From contig JBAZMV010000005.1 of NCBI GenBank assembly GCA_041649635.1, positions 1-64,000 on the forward strand: a DNA stretch of 64,000 nt, in the 5' to 3' direction. The position numbers and the translations under genes were made by a program. Under the pieces are notes generated by a model. It did no database searches. It saw only the letters and a program-made list of their open reading frames with translations, and had not been told where the DNA came from. This DNA comes from Dehalococcoidia bacterium (GTDB taxonomy: Bacteria > Chloroflexota > Dehalococcoidia > E44-bin15). Shown piece after piece: positions 16,915 through 25,792 of this stretch; the stretch's first letter is position 1, and the number at the start of each line of letters is the position of its first letter.

Positions 16915-17772
16915 CTATTTATCGTCAGGCTCCTTCAGCTTCTTTCGCGACGCAGCCGGCGGCAGGAAATTTTCGCCTGTCACCACCCGTCTGCCTGTTT
17001 TCTGTTCAAGTTCGCGCCGCGCCTTTTTCGCGATTCCGCCGCCTTTCTTCCCAGCCTCCGCATTTTCGTCCATGCCGGTTGCCTCCACGCTTTCGGCGAT
17101 CTGACGGGTGGACATCTCCGCCAGCGCGGTGAAGATCAGCTCGGCCTCGTTCATGTGGTCGCGAAGATTTTGGGTTTTCAGCCCCTTGATCTCCTTGTGC
17201 TGCTTGACAGAAACTTCGCTCCATTCCTGATGGATGATATTGGTTAAAATGGCGAATTCGCCCTCGCCTTTAACATCATGATCTTTCCAGTAGTCGGTCA
17301 ACTTGTTGCGGGTTTCCTGCCCCATCATCCGCTGCTGTATCCATTTTTCGCTGCGGCCGTGCTGTTTCCAGTATTCTCGGGCGCGGTCGAGCGAGCGGGC
17401 CGGATCGCTCATGTCCTGAATGCGTTCGTAGCCGACTTTGGCCAGCCAAAGCTTTATCGGTTCGGCCCTCGGACTGGGAACGGACTGGATAATGCGCAGA
17501 AGTGTTTCAGGATCAGCCACATCGGTGAGATATGACTTTCCATCTGCCGCGAGCAGTTTCAGTCGGTTACATTTTGTAACCGACTCACTTCCTTCTTTCT
17601 TAAGCCGATTTTTGAGCACTTTCCAGTAATTTCTCGCAGCCTGAAAATCCCTTTGCTGAATCAGCGCCGCGACGATATCCACCACTGAAAAATACCAAGT
17701 CTCCGATTTCTCATCGAAGACACGCCGAATCTTGAAGTTTTCAAAGACGGCCAGTGTATGTTCCCTATTCAT
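16915..17772 (-). CDS. Bro-N / DinD-like protein
   Basis: 285 residues. The N-terminus (FENFKIRRVFDEKSETWYFS, VVDIVAAL) is a Bro-N type domain found in phage antirepressors. The remainder (KLWLAKVGYERIQDM, RAREYWKQHGRSEKWIQQRM, ILTNIIHQEWS) resembles DNA-damage-inducible protein D. DinD in E. coli is LexA-regulated and inhibits RecA filament action; whether that holds here is unknown. Start ATG 17772 has GAGG ten bases upstream. Codon use is GC-rich, unlike the adjacent dam gene, so it may have a separate origin within the same island. Confidence 0.75.
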   Translation of the reverse strand: MNREHTLAVFENFKIRRVFDEKSETWYFSVVDIVAALIQQRDFQAARNYWKVLKNRLKKEGSESVTKCNRLKLLAADGKSYLTDVADPETLLRIIQSVPSPRAEPIKLWLAKVGYERIQDMSDPARSLDRAREYWKQHGRSEKWIQQRMMGQETRNKLTDYWKDHDVKGEGEFAILTNIIHQEWSEVSVKQHKEIKGLKTQNLRDHMNEAELIFTALAEMSTRQIAESVEATGMDENAEAGKKGGGIAKKARRELEQKTGRRVVTGENFLPPAASRKKLKEPDDK

Positions 17773-17872
17773 TGCTGCTACCTCGTTTCGAACTCAGGGG
17801 CGATTCAGGTAGGATAGAGTATATCATCGCATTTGTCGAGGAGTAAAAATGTGAGAGGCGATAAGAGGCGCC

Positions 17873-18433
17873 CTACATGCCTGCTAAATATCGAACCTTA
17901 TCGATATAACTCCGGCTGAATCCCCTTAAATAGAATTTCCCGTTTTCGTATGCCTCAACGTCAATCGGATATCTGGATATGGCCCATGTGATTATCCCGC
18001 TCACACAAAGTATATACACAAATAGCCACGAGATTATTTCTCCCAGCACCACAGCCGCAACAAAAGCAGCGATTACCACGAGCCAGACCGCGCAATTGAT
18101 GTTCTTACGCTTATCCAGCTGCGTCCGGCATTTATCGCAAAGGAAGTAACTAACGTTGGCTCTCTTTCTAAGGATTAGGTAAATGAATACCACAGCTAAC
18201 ACATTGAAGAAAAATATCAGCAACCACCACAGAGGATTGCCATAATATAGGGTCTCATTCACTCTTTTTCCGTGCTTCTCTTCGCTTCCGCACTTCACGC
18301 AAATGTCAGGCAGGAGAATCGGCGACGCGCCAACGATGCGTTTACCTTTTATCTCATATTTGGACGGCGAATGGACATCGTCGTTCTTATATCGCCGTGT
18401 CGTATGAATACTGAGCTTCCCAAGGCGTCTCAT
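17873..18433 (-). CDS. Small membrane protein with two CxxC knuckles
   Basis: 186 residues, no recognised family. Two cysteine pairs, CVKCG and CDKCR, flank the first hydrophobic segment and could bind zinc on the cytosolic face. Two to four membrane segments follow. I place the start at ATG 18433, which overlaps the upstream stop as ATGA; a start at 18454 would overlap by 25 bases. It is probably co-expressed with the membrane protein before it. Confidence 0.6.
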   Translation of the reverse strand: MRRLGKLSIHTTRRYKNDDVHSPSKYEIKGKRIVGASPILLPDICVKCGSEEKHGKRVNETLYYGNPLWWLLIFFFNVLAVVFIYLILRKRANVSYFLCDKCRTQLDKRKNINCAVWLVVIAAFVAAVVLGEIISWLFVYILCVSGIITWAISRYPIDVEAYENGKFYLRGFSRSYIDKVRYLAGM

Positions 18434-19020
18434 GACAAATCCTTCGCAACACATTCATCCGGCATATTCCATGCGGATTCAGCGGGGCTGCCCGAACCTA
18501 TTTCCACATCCGGATATGCGCATGGGCTTACAGTTCTATTTCTTTCATATTCGCTTTGAGTAGCGTAGACAGCTCCGGTTGCTATCCCGATGCAAACGAT
18601 GAATGCGATTACGGTGATTATGGCGACGCGGTGCCTTGTAAATGCGGCTGGTTTCTTGAATATATTGTACGCTGCCTGGATTATCAGCCCGATAATACTA
18701 TAGGAGACAAGTGAAGCAAAGAGATATACTTGCGGGACCCGAAAGACCCAGGGGATGGTGTAGTGAGCCTGGGGAGAATACGGGTCGCCTAGATGATTGA
18801 TTGCATAACTGGAGACCTCGTCTCCTAAACACACGCCGATGAAATTGGAGATCATCAGCCCTTCTCTATGTTCTACGAGTCCTGAAAACGTGCCCGCGAA
18901 CAGGCCGAATACCGCAAAGCCGGCGAAAATGATGTAGCGTTCGCTAATGCCTATCTTGTGGAGGAGGAAAACCACAACGAGAGTTGCTAAGATACAGCTT
19001 AGTAAATAAATAAGCATCAC
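18430..19020 (-). CDS. Integral membrane protein of unknown function
   Basis: 196 residues with about four membrane segments (near residues 3-22, 28-45, 95-115 and 130-150) and a loop ending in a Cys/Pro-rich tail. No motif that I recognise. Coupled by ATGA overlap to the next gene. Confidence 0.6.
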   Translation of the reverse strand: MMLIYLLSCILATLVVVFLLHKIGISERYIIFAGFAVFGLFAGTFSGLVEHREGLMISNFIGVCLGDEVSSYAINHLGDPYSPQAHYTIPWVFRVPQVYLFASLVSYSIIGLIIQAAYNIFKKPAAFTRHRVAIITVIAFIVCIGIATGAVYATQSEYERNRTVSPCAYPDVEIGSGSPAESAWNMPDECVAKDLS

Positions 19021-19228
19021 TCGTATTCCTTTGTCGGATGCATTGCTGTTGAGTGAACGCTGATATCTTGCATCCGATTCATTTTCTTAATCCGATTAGG
19101 TCAAGCAGTAAGACCTTATAGAGTACATAAAGTCTAGCCGCTATACTCGTATCTGTCAAGGCGTTCAGTTGTGGGAAACGTTGCTCTTGCTGGCAACTGA
19201 GCCGCAGTGGGAATATAATAGGCTCGTA

Positions 19229-19510
19229 ATGAAAAGCTATAATCGCACGCCGAGGGAGCCCTGCAGCGACGAGATAGACCTCCACGGTCTCATCGCAGAC
19301 GAGGCGTTGTTTCGCCTTGACAGGTATCTCAACGACGCTTATATGACGGGGCTGGTGCAGGTGAGGGTCATCCACGGCAAGGGGACGGGCACGCTGCGCC
19401 TGGCGGTGCGCGAGATGCTTAATAATCATCCGCTGGTCGAGTCGTTCCGTCTGGCGCATATCGAGGAGGGCGGGGGTGGGGCCACCATAGTGGAGATGGT
19501 AAAGTATTAA
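19229..19510 (+). CDS. Stand-alone Smr domain protein
   Basis: 93 residues. DEIDLHGL and VIHGKGTGTL are the two Smr (small MutS-related) motifs, followed by the acidic-glycine end IEEGGGGATIVEM. This is the C-terminal nuclease/DNA-nicking domain of MutS2 without the rest. The start is uncertain: ATG 19229 gives a compact domain but lacks a strong ribosome binding site, and the frame extends to a TTG at 19169. The phosphodiesterase follows 23 bp later on the same strand. Confidence 0.78.
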   Translation: MKSYNRTPREPCSDEIDLHGLIADEALFRLDRYLNDAYMTGLVQVRVIHGKGTGTLRLAVREMLNNHPLVESFRLAHIEEGGGGATIVEMVKY

Positions 19511-19533
19511 TCGATTAACGAGGTTTGTCTAAA

Positions 19534-20022
19534 GTGACCAGAATTCTGGCTATATCCGACACACATACCAAGAGCCTCAGCGCTTTGCCCAAGGCTTTAC
19601 TGGATGAGATCGGGAAAGCCGATGTCGTGGTTCACTGCGGCGATTATACGGAATTGTCGTTTCTGCAGGAGTTACGCGAAGCGTCGAAGCGCTTCGTGGG
19701 GGTATACGGCAATATGGACTCGATGGACATCCGCCGGACGTTGTCGGCCAAGACGGCTTTTGTGGTGAAGGATAAGAGGATAGGCGTGATACATCCTCAC
19801 TGGGGCGGCGCGTCCGTCGGGATCGAGGAGGCGATCGCCAAGGAGTTCCACGGCGTCGAGCTCGTATTGTACGGGCACACTCACGATGCATGCTGCGAAA
19901 CGCGGGACGGGGTCACATTCGTAAATCCCGGGCAGGCGTACGCGGACGACATGGCGAAGGCCACTGCGGGCATTGTGATCGTCGGCGATAAGGGATTTGA
20001 AATAGAAATAGTTTCGTTTTGA
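19534..20022 (+). CDS. YfcE/MJ0936-family metallophosphoesterase
   Basis: 162 residues. A calcineurin-like phosphodiesterase with ISDTH, HCGDY, GNMD, HPH and YGHTHDA motifs that bind two metal ions, then NPGQ. Homologues hydrolyse artificial phosphodiesters or 2',3'-cAMP; the true substrate is unknown. I prefer GTG 19534, ten bases from GAGG, over TTG 19525, which nearly touches that site. Co-directional with the Smr gene. Confidence 0.85.
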   Translation: MTRILAISDTHTKSLSALPKALLDEIGKADVVVHCGDYTELSFLQELREASKRFVGVYGNMDSMDIRRTLSAKTAFVVKDKRIGVIHPHWGGASVGIEEAIAKEFHGVELVLYGHTHDACCETRDGVTFVNPGQAYADDMAKATAGIVIVGDKGFEIEIVSF

Positions 20023-20062
20023 TTAGCGGTCAAATGTCGATACCAGTCGACCAATAAGTAGA

Positions 20063-20095
20063 AAGGGGTAGCATCGTGTTGCTACCCCTTCTGTT
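20063..20095. terminator. Intrinsic terminator, bidirectional
   Basis: An 11-bp perfect stem, AAGGGGTAGCA / TGCTACCCCTT, with a six-base loop, followed by CTGTT. It sits between the convergent phosphodiesterase and dodecin genes. The remaining 130 bp to 20226 holds nothing I recognise. Confidence 0.8.
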
Positions 20096-20226
20096 ACCCG
20101 GTTCGGGAAACAAGCAGAAAATTTACACAAATCAAATGTAGTCTTACTCACTGCTTTGCTGAGCAGACCGGGAGTGGAATGCAGCCGCTTCGCTTCAAAG
20201 TTACAGGCCTAAACAGTATTAGTATA

Positions 20227-20439
20227 CTATTTGCCTTCGTATTTGAAGGAAACGTTAACCTTGGCGCGATATGCGCGCACTTTGCCGCCTTCGATCTGCA
20301 AATCGAGCTCTTTGATCTCGGCAATTCTCAGATCGCGCAGGGTTTTGGCCGCTTTCTCAACCGCGTTCGCGGCGGCCTTCTCCCATGATACGGTGCTGGT
20401 TCCAACCAGCGTGATGACTTTGTAGACGCTATCTGGCAT
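20227..20439 (-). CDS. Dodecin family flavin-binding protein
   Basis: 70 residues, the usual dodecin length. VYKVITLVGTS, SWEKAAANAVEKA and DLQIEGGKVRAYRAKVNVSF match. Dodecins form hollow dodecamers that store riboflavin or FMN. The start at ATG 20439 is fixed by AGGAGG eight bases upstream; an extension to 20499 is not conserved. Confidence 0.92.
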   Translation of the reverse strand: MPDSVYKVITLVGTSTVSWEKAAANAVEKAAKTLRDLRIAEIKELDLQIEGGKVRAYRAKVNVSFKYEGK

Positions 20440-20529
20440 GATCCCCTCCTTATAGTAATATAGGATTAAACTTATACACCGACATCGGTGTATTGTCAAC
20501 TGTATAGACCTCTTTGTTAAGTTTCTATA

Positions 20530-21978
20530 CTACTCGTTGGGACAGTACAGATAATCGACACGCTGTGATTCGTTCTTATCGTGGTTGAAGTAATAAATAT
20601 CGGCTAGCGCAGTATCGGCCTTGGCCAGCTCGTCGTAGTGCCACGGCGGCGGCACGCATTCCGGGCACCAGTGTCCGGTGAGATGCAGCCTCGGCGTCGC
20701 TTCCCATGTGTGCCCGAAAGCGCATTTCCACTTCAGCTTGGTCTTTATGTCTTTGTATTCCTGGGAGAGGCATTCCCCGCCCCTTGATTTGGCCAGCGCC
20801 TGCATCTCCTGCAGTGAATATTCCTTGGTGAGCGGGTCCTTTTCCACGCGCAGGTCGCGGGTGTCGCGTTCCGGTTTGTAGGTCTCCCACCCGCCGATCT
20901 TCTCCCATGCCTCGCGGCTGCCGAAGAAGGCCTTGATCTTCTCTTCGTCGTTATTTTGTATCCAGTGCAGCGGGTCCGCGTACTTTTTCATAAAGGCTTT
21001 GACGATGAAGGGAGGAGCCAGAAACGCTAGGTTGGAGGCTGCCTTCAGGATCGAGGGGATCGTTCCCTCAACTTGCTTTATCTGGTCCTCGGTGGAATGC
21101 CGCCAGTGACCGAGATAGCTGTTAAGGATATAGCTGTCCATGTACCAGCAGCAGTGGAAGTTCCTGGCCCCGAACCAGTTGAGATCCATAAATTTCTGGT
21201 AGTTGTTAAGGTGGAATATCTTAAAGAATCTGTCCAGATAGTCGCTGTACAGGAACCGGCATGACGGCCCGCCGCCCATGTTGTAAACTCTTCCGTAGAA
21301 GTCGTCGGGGCATTCAAGGGTCTGCACCAATCCGTATCCCGCGTCCTCGGCGGTTATCATCTCGATATGGGTCTGCGGCGGCTGATGGAACATGATTGGG
21401 TCCATCAGAGAGAATATATTAGGAATGGTGATGAAGGTCTGGCGCATGGAAACCCAGTATTTCAGGCCGGATTCTATGTAAGCCCGTTCCGCGGCCATCT
21501 TGGTTATGGCGTAGTAGTCGCCCACGCTGGGCTTCAGCGGGTCGCCCACCTTGACCCAGTGCGTGGGAGGAAGTCTGTCTCCGTATTCGGCAACGGTGCC
21601 TATGGTCACAAGCCGTATGTTATCTCCGCCGTTCGGCTGCTGTTTGATGGCCGCTATAAGGTTGAGGGCGCTCTCGTAGTTGGACTTCTTGGCCTGTTTA
21701 GGATTGTGGTCCGCGGCCGGGGAGATGTATGCCGCCGGATGGAGAACATTGTCCACTCCGGTAACCGCTTTTAATACATCTTCCGGCTTGCTGAGGTCGC
21801 CCCATATTATGGTGACGCCTTCCTGCCCCTCATATTGAGAGAAATTCTTTTTGTTAACGCTGGAAGGCCGGAGCAAGATACGGATATCGTATTTGTTCTT
21901 TCTCCTCAGAAGCTCTTTGAAGGCCTCACCGCCCATGGAGCCCGATGCGCCGGTCAGAAGTACGGTCTGTTTCGACAA
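20530..21978 (-). CDS. Extended SDR (NAD-dependent epimerase) with C-terminal zinc ribbon
   Basis: 482 residues, longer than the usual 320-350. The Rossmann start is LLTGASGSMGG; DYYAITKMAAER gives the YxxxK catalytic pair. From about residue 410 a separate domain has GGECLS, WKCAFGHTWEA and HWCPEC, a four-ligand zinc ribbon resembling those of nuclease-associated DUF4379-type domains. The start is TTG 21978 with GGAGG six bases upstream. Substrate unknown; the zinc ribbon may bind nucleic acid or simply stabilise the protein. Confidence 0.8.
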   Translation of the reverse strand: MSKQTVLLTGASGSMGGEAFKELLRRKNKYDIRILLRPSSVNKKNFSQYEGQEGVTIIWGDLSKPEDVLKAVTGVDNVLHPAAYISPAADHNPKQAKKSNYESALNLIAAIKQQPNGGDNIRLVTIGTVAEYGDRLPPTHWVKVGDPLKPSVGDYYAITKMAAERAYIESGLKYWVSMRQTFITIPNIFSLMDPIMFHQPPQTHIEMITAEDAGYGLVQTLECPDDFYGRVYNMGGGPSCRFLYSDYLDRFFKIFHLNNYQKFMDLNWFGARNFHCCWYMDSYILNSYLGHWRHSTEDQIKQVEGTIPSILKAASNLAFLAPPFIVKAFMKKYADPLHWIQNNDEEKIKAFFGSREAWEKIGGWETYKPERDTRDLRVEKDPLTKEYSLQEMQALAKSRGGECLSQEYKDIKTKLKWKCAFGHTWEATPRLHLTGHWCPECVPPPWHYDELAKADTALADIYYFNHDKNESQRVDYLYCPNE

Positions 21979-22144
21979 GGCTTCCTCCTTAAAAAAGCGG
22001 AAAATTTGATGTGAATGAGCTATTTTGACATTTATGCCAGGCAGGTGTCAAGACGTTGTGACATTTTTCAGGGACATTGATGATGAATCGTTCAATCGAC
22101 GATTATCATGTCAACCATGCGAGCCCCGGTCGACGCTTGGAGAG

Positions 22145-23083
22145 CTACAGTCCTCTCAGATACTCGGGGCGAAGCGTCGACGGATCGCGCTTCGACAGGG
22201 CCGATTCCAGCTGTTTTAACAGCTTGTTTTTATCTCCGGGCAATCGGCCCCTGATCGGCAGGTAGTTGGAGGCGTGCATCGAGCTGAAGAAGCAGTCGCT
22301 GAGATCGAGATTCTGTACCATTAGCCTGAGTTCCTCCAGGGACTGGAAGGGGTCGATGGGGTGAAACTCGCCGCGCTGCCATTCGTCATACAGCGGCGTG
22401 CCGGGCACCAGCGTCAGCGTAAGCGCGCCGGCGTATTCCGGATCGATCTCGTTCAATATCCTTGCCGTCTCGAGGGTGTGCTTCTCGCTGCCCTCCACGC
22501 CACCGAGCCCCAGTATCACGGTGAGCGATAAGGTTATGCCGGCTTCCTTGGCGATGCGTCCGGCCTCCACCATCTGAGCGTGGTCGACGCCTTTCTGTAT
22601 GTGCTTGAGTATATCGTCGTCCCCGCTCTCGATGCCGACGTACAATATGCCCAGTTTCAACTCCTTCAGTTCTCTAAGCTGATCGACGTCTTTTATCAGT
22701 ATGTCTTTGGGCGTTGCGTAAGAAGCTACCCTCTGTACGAAGGGCAGCTTCTCGTTCAGGTGTTGCAGGACCTCTTTGAGCTTGGGGAATGGATATATCA
22801 GCGCGTCCGCGTCTTGCAGGAACACGCGCTTCCCGTCCCACTGGCGGGCCACGGCGTACATGATCCTCGGCATGTCTGGAAGTATCGTGCCGGTCTTCAG
22901 GTATAAGGCGAGCGCGTCTATCTCCTTCTTGACCTCGTCGAGTTCTCTCATCTGGAGCTTGGTTCCGTAGGAACCGCAGAAGCCGCAGGTGTTGTTGGAA
23001 CAGCCCCTGGTCAGGGGCAGGAAATAGTCGTTGCGCTCGCTGGGCGGGCGGAATATGTCCGGGCGCTGGAATTTGGTATTCAT
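22145..23083 (-). CDS. Radical SAM protein
   Basis: 312 residues. TRGCSNNTCGFCGSYG contains the cluster cysteines in a C-x4-C-x2-C pattern rather than the common CxxxCxxC. VGIESGDDDILKHIQKG and ILGLGGVEGSEKH are typical of Elp3/HemN-like radical SAM proteins. It should generate a 5'-deoxyadenosyl radical; substrate unknown. The C-terminus (about 260-312) is short, with no B12 or SPASM domain. Confidence 0.85.
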   Translation of the reverse strand: MNTKFQRPDIFRPPSERNDYFLPLTRGCSNNTCGFCGSYGTKLQMRELDEVKKEIDALALYLKTGTILPDMPRIMYAVARQWDGKRVFLQDADALIYPFPKLKEVLQHLNEKLPFVQRVASYATPKDILIKDVDQLRELKELKLGILYVGIESGDDDILKHIQKGVDHAQMVEAGRIAKEAGITLSLTVILGLGGVEGSEKHTLETARILNEIDPEYAGALTLTLVPGTPLYDEWQRGEFHPIDPFQSLEELRLMVQNLDLSDCFFSSMHASNYLPIRGRLPGDKNKLLKQLESALSKRDPSTLRPEYLRGL

Positions 23084-23097
23084 AAGTTCTCTTAATT

Positions 23098-23165
23098 GAT
23101 CAACCCCCTGTATCCCCCATTCTTGGGGGATATTTAGGATTGGGGGACACCCCCAACCTCCCGGC
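23098..23165. repeat. GGGGG-type intergenic hairpin repeat
   Basis: CCCCC stretches paired with GGGGG stretches (CCCCCATTCTTGGGGG, then GGGGGACACCCCC) in the gap between the radical SAM and hydrolase genes. It is similar in style to the 6770 and 4800 elements. Confidence 0.55.
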
Positions 23166-23197
23166 AGGAGGAATCCTGCACCTCTTTTCTATAAAGG

Positions 23198-23737
23198 CTA
23201 CTTTACGATTTGCGACATCTCTTTGAACTTTGGATGTTTGGCCGTTCTCAGCAGTTCGAATAATACGATCTCGACGCCGGTGAGCCTTGCGCCTTCGCTC
23301 TTCATTTTGTCGAGCGCCAGGTTCTTGTTCTCAATCGTCCTCGAAGATACGCAGTCGACCACGACATGCACCTCGTATCCCGCTGCGAGCAGATCGACGG
23401 CCGTCTGGTATACGCAAACATGCGTCTCGATACCGGCGAGCAGTATCTGCTTTCTATTTAGCTTGTCGACCTCGCGAATGAACCCTTCCTCGCCGCAGCA
23501 GCTGAAGCTGAACTTGGTTATCGGTTTGACGTCACTGAGAAGCGGCGCGATGTCGGGCACCGTCGGGCCGAGCCCGTTGGGGTTCTGTTCTGTGACGACT
23601 ATCGGTATGTCCAAGAGATTTATTCCCTTAATGAGTTTTTGCAGATTATCGAACAGTTTCTCTTTCTCATGCATGACGCGGGAGAGCTTTTCCTGCACGT
23701 CGATGATGACCAGAGCGGTTTTATCGATATTAAGCAT
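23198..23737 (-). CDS. Isochorismatase-fold cysteine hydrolase
   Basis: 179 residues. The catalytic Asp is in ALVIIDVQEKL, and the nucleophile Cys is in GIETHVCVYQTA. This fits the YcaC/nicotinamidase-like group, which hydrolyses small amides; the natural substrate is not determined by sequence. Start ATG 23737 follows AAGGAG. Monocistronic, divergent from the kinase gene at 23898. Confidence 0.87.
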   Translation of the reverse strand: MLNIDKTALVIIDVQEKLSRVMHEKEKLFDNLQKLIKGINLLDIPIVVTEQNPNGLGPTVPDIAPLLSDVKPITKFSFSCCGEEGFIREVDKLNRKQILLAGIETHVCVYQTAVDLLAAGYEVHVVVDCVSSRTIENKNLALDKMKSEGARLTGVEIVLFELLRTAKHPKFKEMSQIVK

Positions 23738-23897
23738 TTATGGTAACTCCTTGTTTGCGTCGATTTAAACCGTTGCAAAGTCGTCTACGTTTATGGTAGA
23801 GCCCTCAGGCTCGGGTTGTCAACGTCGCAGCGATTTTGGCAATTTGCTCAATTCCTGCTAAACTATTCTACATCACATGTAGAAGTAATATCGGTCT

Positions 23898-24458
23898 ATG
23901 AAAGTCATCGGGGTCATCGGCAAGAACGGTTCGGGCAAGGACGAGGTGCTTAAATATCTGCGCGATAAATACGACGTGCCTTTCCTGTCGACCGGCGATA
24001 TCGTGAGGGGGATCGCTGCCGGGGAGGGGAAGGAGCCGACGCGCCCGAACCTGCAGGCGATATCGGACAGGTATTTCAAGGAGCGCGGCGAGGGCTGCTT
24101 CGTGCGCATGGTCGTGGATAAGATACGTGAGAACGGCTGGAAGGTTGGCGGAATCAGCGGCGTGCGCTCTCCTAAAGATGTCGATATTCTGCGCGGCGAA
24201 CTGGGCAAAGATTTCGTTCTGATCGATGTGTACGTCAGCGATGCGCGCGTGCGCTTCGATCGCATGGTTAAGCGCGGCGAGGGCCGTGACGCCAAGGCCT
24301 ATGATGATTTTTTGAAGCAGGATAAGGCGGAAGAAGAGATTTTCGGCGTCTCAAAAGCGGAGGCCGATGCGGATTACTCGCTCAGCAACGACGGTTCGCT
24401 TGAGGATTTACACGGTTCGATCGACGAATTGGTACAGAAGAAAGGTCTGATTTCATAA
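23898..24458 (+). CDS. P-loop nucleotide kinase-like protein (UPF0200/dephospho-CoA kinase-like)
   Basis: 186 residues. GVIGKNGSGKDEV is a Walker A loop. FLSTGDIVR and RPNLQAISDRY resemble archaeal-type UPF0200 and adenylate-kinase-related proteins. GGISGVRSPKDVDIL and the lid region RFDRMVKRGEGRD follow. A kinase for a small nucleotide is likely; I cannot name the substrate. A PfkB kinase follows 28 bp later on the same strand. Confidence 0.78.
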   Translation: MKVIGVIGKNGSGKDEVLKYLRDKYDVPFLSTGDIVRGIAAGEGKEPTRPNLQAISDRYFKERGEGCFVRMVVDKIRENGWKVGGISGVRSPKDVDILRGELGKDFVLIDVYVSDARVRFDRMVKRGEGRDAKAYDDFLKQDKAEEEIFGVSKAEADADYSLSNDGSLEDLHGSIDELVQKKGLIS

Positions 24459-24486
24459 TCGACCAGTTTGAAAATTTTGGAGGCCT

Positions 24487-25416
24487 ATGAAGAAACAAAT
24501 TATTGTCTCGGGTTCGCTGGCGTATGACAGGATTATGGACTTCCCCGGGAATTTCGCGGATCACATACTCCCCGATAAGATACACTCGATAAATGTGTGT
24601 TTCCAGGTTAACGGCATGCAGGAGAAGTTCGGCGGCACGGCGGGCAATATCGCGTACGGGCTCAAGATGATGGGTGAGAATCCGATAATCTCCGCGGCCA
24701 TCGGCAGCGATTACCAGCATTACTTCGACTGGCTGCAAAAGAACGGCATATCGACCGGTAACATAAAGATTGTCGATGCCGAATTCACCGCCGGGGCTTA
24801 CATCACCACCGATAAGGCCGACAACCAGATAACGGGATTCAATCCGGGCGCCATGAAGTGCTCTTCATCTCTTGATTTCGACCGGCTCGATGCTGCGAAG
24901 ACGATGCTCATTGTCTCGCCGGGGAATCTCCTCGATATGGTGAATTACCCGCGCGCCTGTAAGAAGAAAGGCATCGATTACATATTCGACCCGGGACAGT
25001 CGCTGCCGGTGCTGGATGCTAAGGATCTGGTTGAGGTTGTAGACGGCTGCAGGGCGCTAATCTGCAATGACTATGAGATAGATTTGTTTATGAACAAGAC
25101 CGGAATGGACGAAGGCGACCTGCGGGAGAAGGCCGGAGCCGTTATCGTAACCATGGGCGAGCTGGGTTCGCGGGTCTACACGCCGGACGGCGAGGTGAGG
25201 ATTCCCGCCGCCGGGCCAAAGCAGGTAGTGGATCCGACTGGCGCCGGCGATGCCTACCGCAGCGGTTTCCTGTGCGGCCTTTTGCGCGGCATGGATGTAG
25301 AGAAGAGCGCCAGGATGGGCAGCGCGTGCGCTTCGTTCGCCGTCGAGTGTTACGGCACGCAGAGCTACAGTTTCACGCCGGAGGAGTTTCAGAAGCGGCT
25401 GGAAAGCTGTTCCTGA
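24487..25416 (+). CDS. PfkB-family sugar/nucleoside kinase
   Basis: 309 residues. KFGGTAGNIAYGLKMMG is the first PfkB signature and VDPTGAGDAYRSGFLCG the second, with the catalytic Asp in GAGDA. The sequence resembles prokaryotic adenosine kinases. Clear ribosome binding site GGAGG. It precedes a small zinc-ribbon gene. Confidence 0.88.
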   Translation: MKKQIIVSGSLAYDRIMDFPGNFADHILPDKIHSINVCFQVNGMQEKFGGTAGNIAYGLKMMGENPIISAAIGSDYQHYFDWLQKNGISTGNIKIVDAEFTAGAYITTDKADNQITGFNPGAMKCSSSLDFDRLDAAKTMLIVSPGNLLDMVNYPRACKKKGIDYIFDPGQSLPVLDAKDLVEVVDGCRALICNDYEIDLFMNKTGMDEGDLREKAGAVIVTMGELGSRVYTPDGEVRIPAAGPKQVVDPTGAGDAYRSGFLCGLLRGMDVEKSARMGSACASFAVECYGTQSYSFTPEEFQKRLESCS

Positions 25417-25511
25417 GCCCGGCGCATATTTTTTGGCAAAGTCGATGTGTGTCCGCGGTTTATTTATGTGATATCATGGGACACACGGGCGAGTTTACGG
25501 AGGAGATGCAT

Positions 25512-25754
25512 ATGCAGAAGGTAAATACGACGGAATTCGTCAGGTATCTCAAGGAGCATTGGAAGGGCAGGACATGCCAGATGTGCGGCGGCGGCGACTG
25601 GAGGATCCAGGCGGCTGTTTTCCAGCTTGTGCCGTACGGCGACGACCGCCTGGTGGTGGGGAGCCCCAATATCCCCGTGGTGCCGGTGATCTGCACTCAG
25701 TGCGGCAATACGATACTTATCAGCGCTAAAGTCGCCGGCCTCGTCGATAAATAA
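25512..25754 (+). CDS. Small zinc-ribbon protein
   Basis: 80 residues. Two knuckles, CQMCGGGDW and CTQCGNT, separated by about 45 residues, form a likely zinc ribbon. GGAGGAG at 25499-25505 supports ATG 25512 (or 25506, two residues longer). No function assigned. It resembles short zinc-ribbon proteins found as orphans in many anaerobes. Confidence 0.72.
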   Translation: MQKVNTTEFVRYLKEHWKGRTCQMCGGGDWRIQAAVFQLVPYGDDRLVVGSPNIPVVPVICTQCGNTILISAKVAGLVDK

Positions 25755-25792
25755 ATGATTCGTAAACTTGTATTTAAACGGGAGGGACGTAT

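Noticed and set aside
20093..20226. Possible tRNA or small RNA (GGTTCGGGAA near the terminator)
   Set aside because: No cloverleaf or anticodon arm could be folded; only the terminator hairpin is clear.
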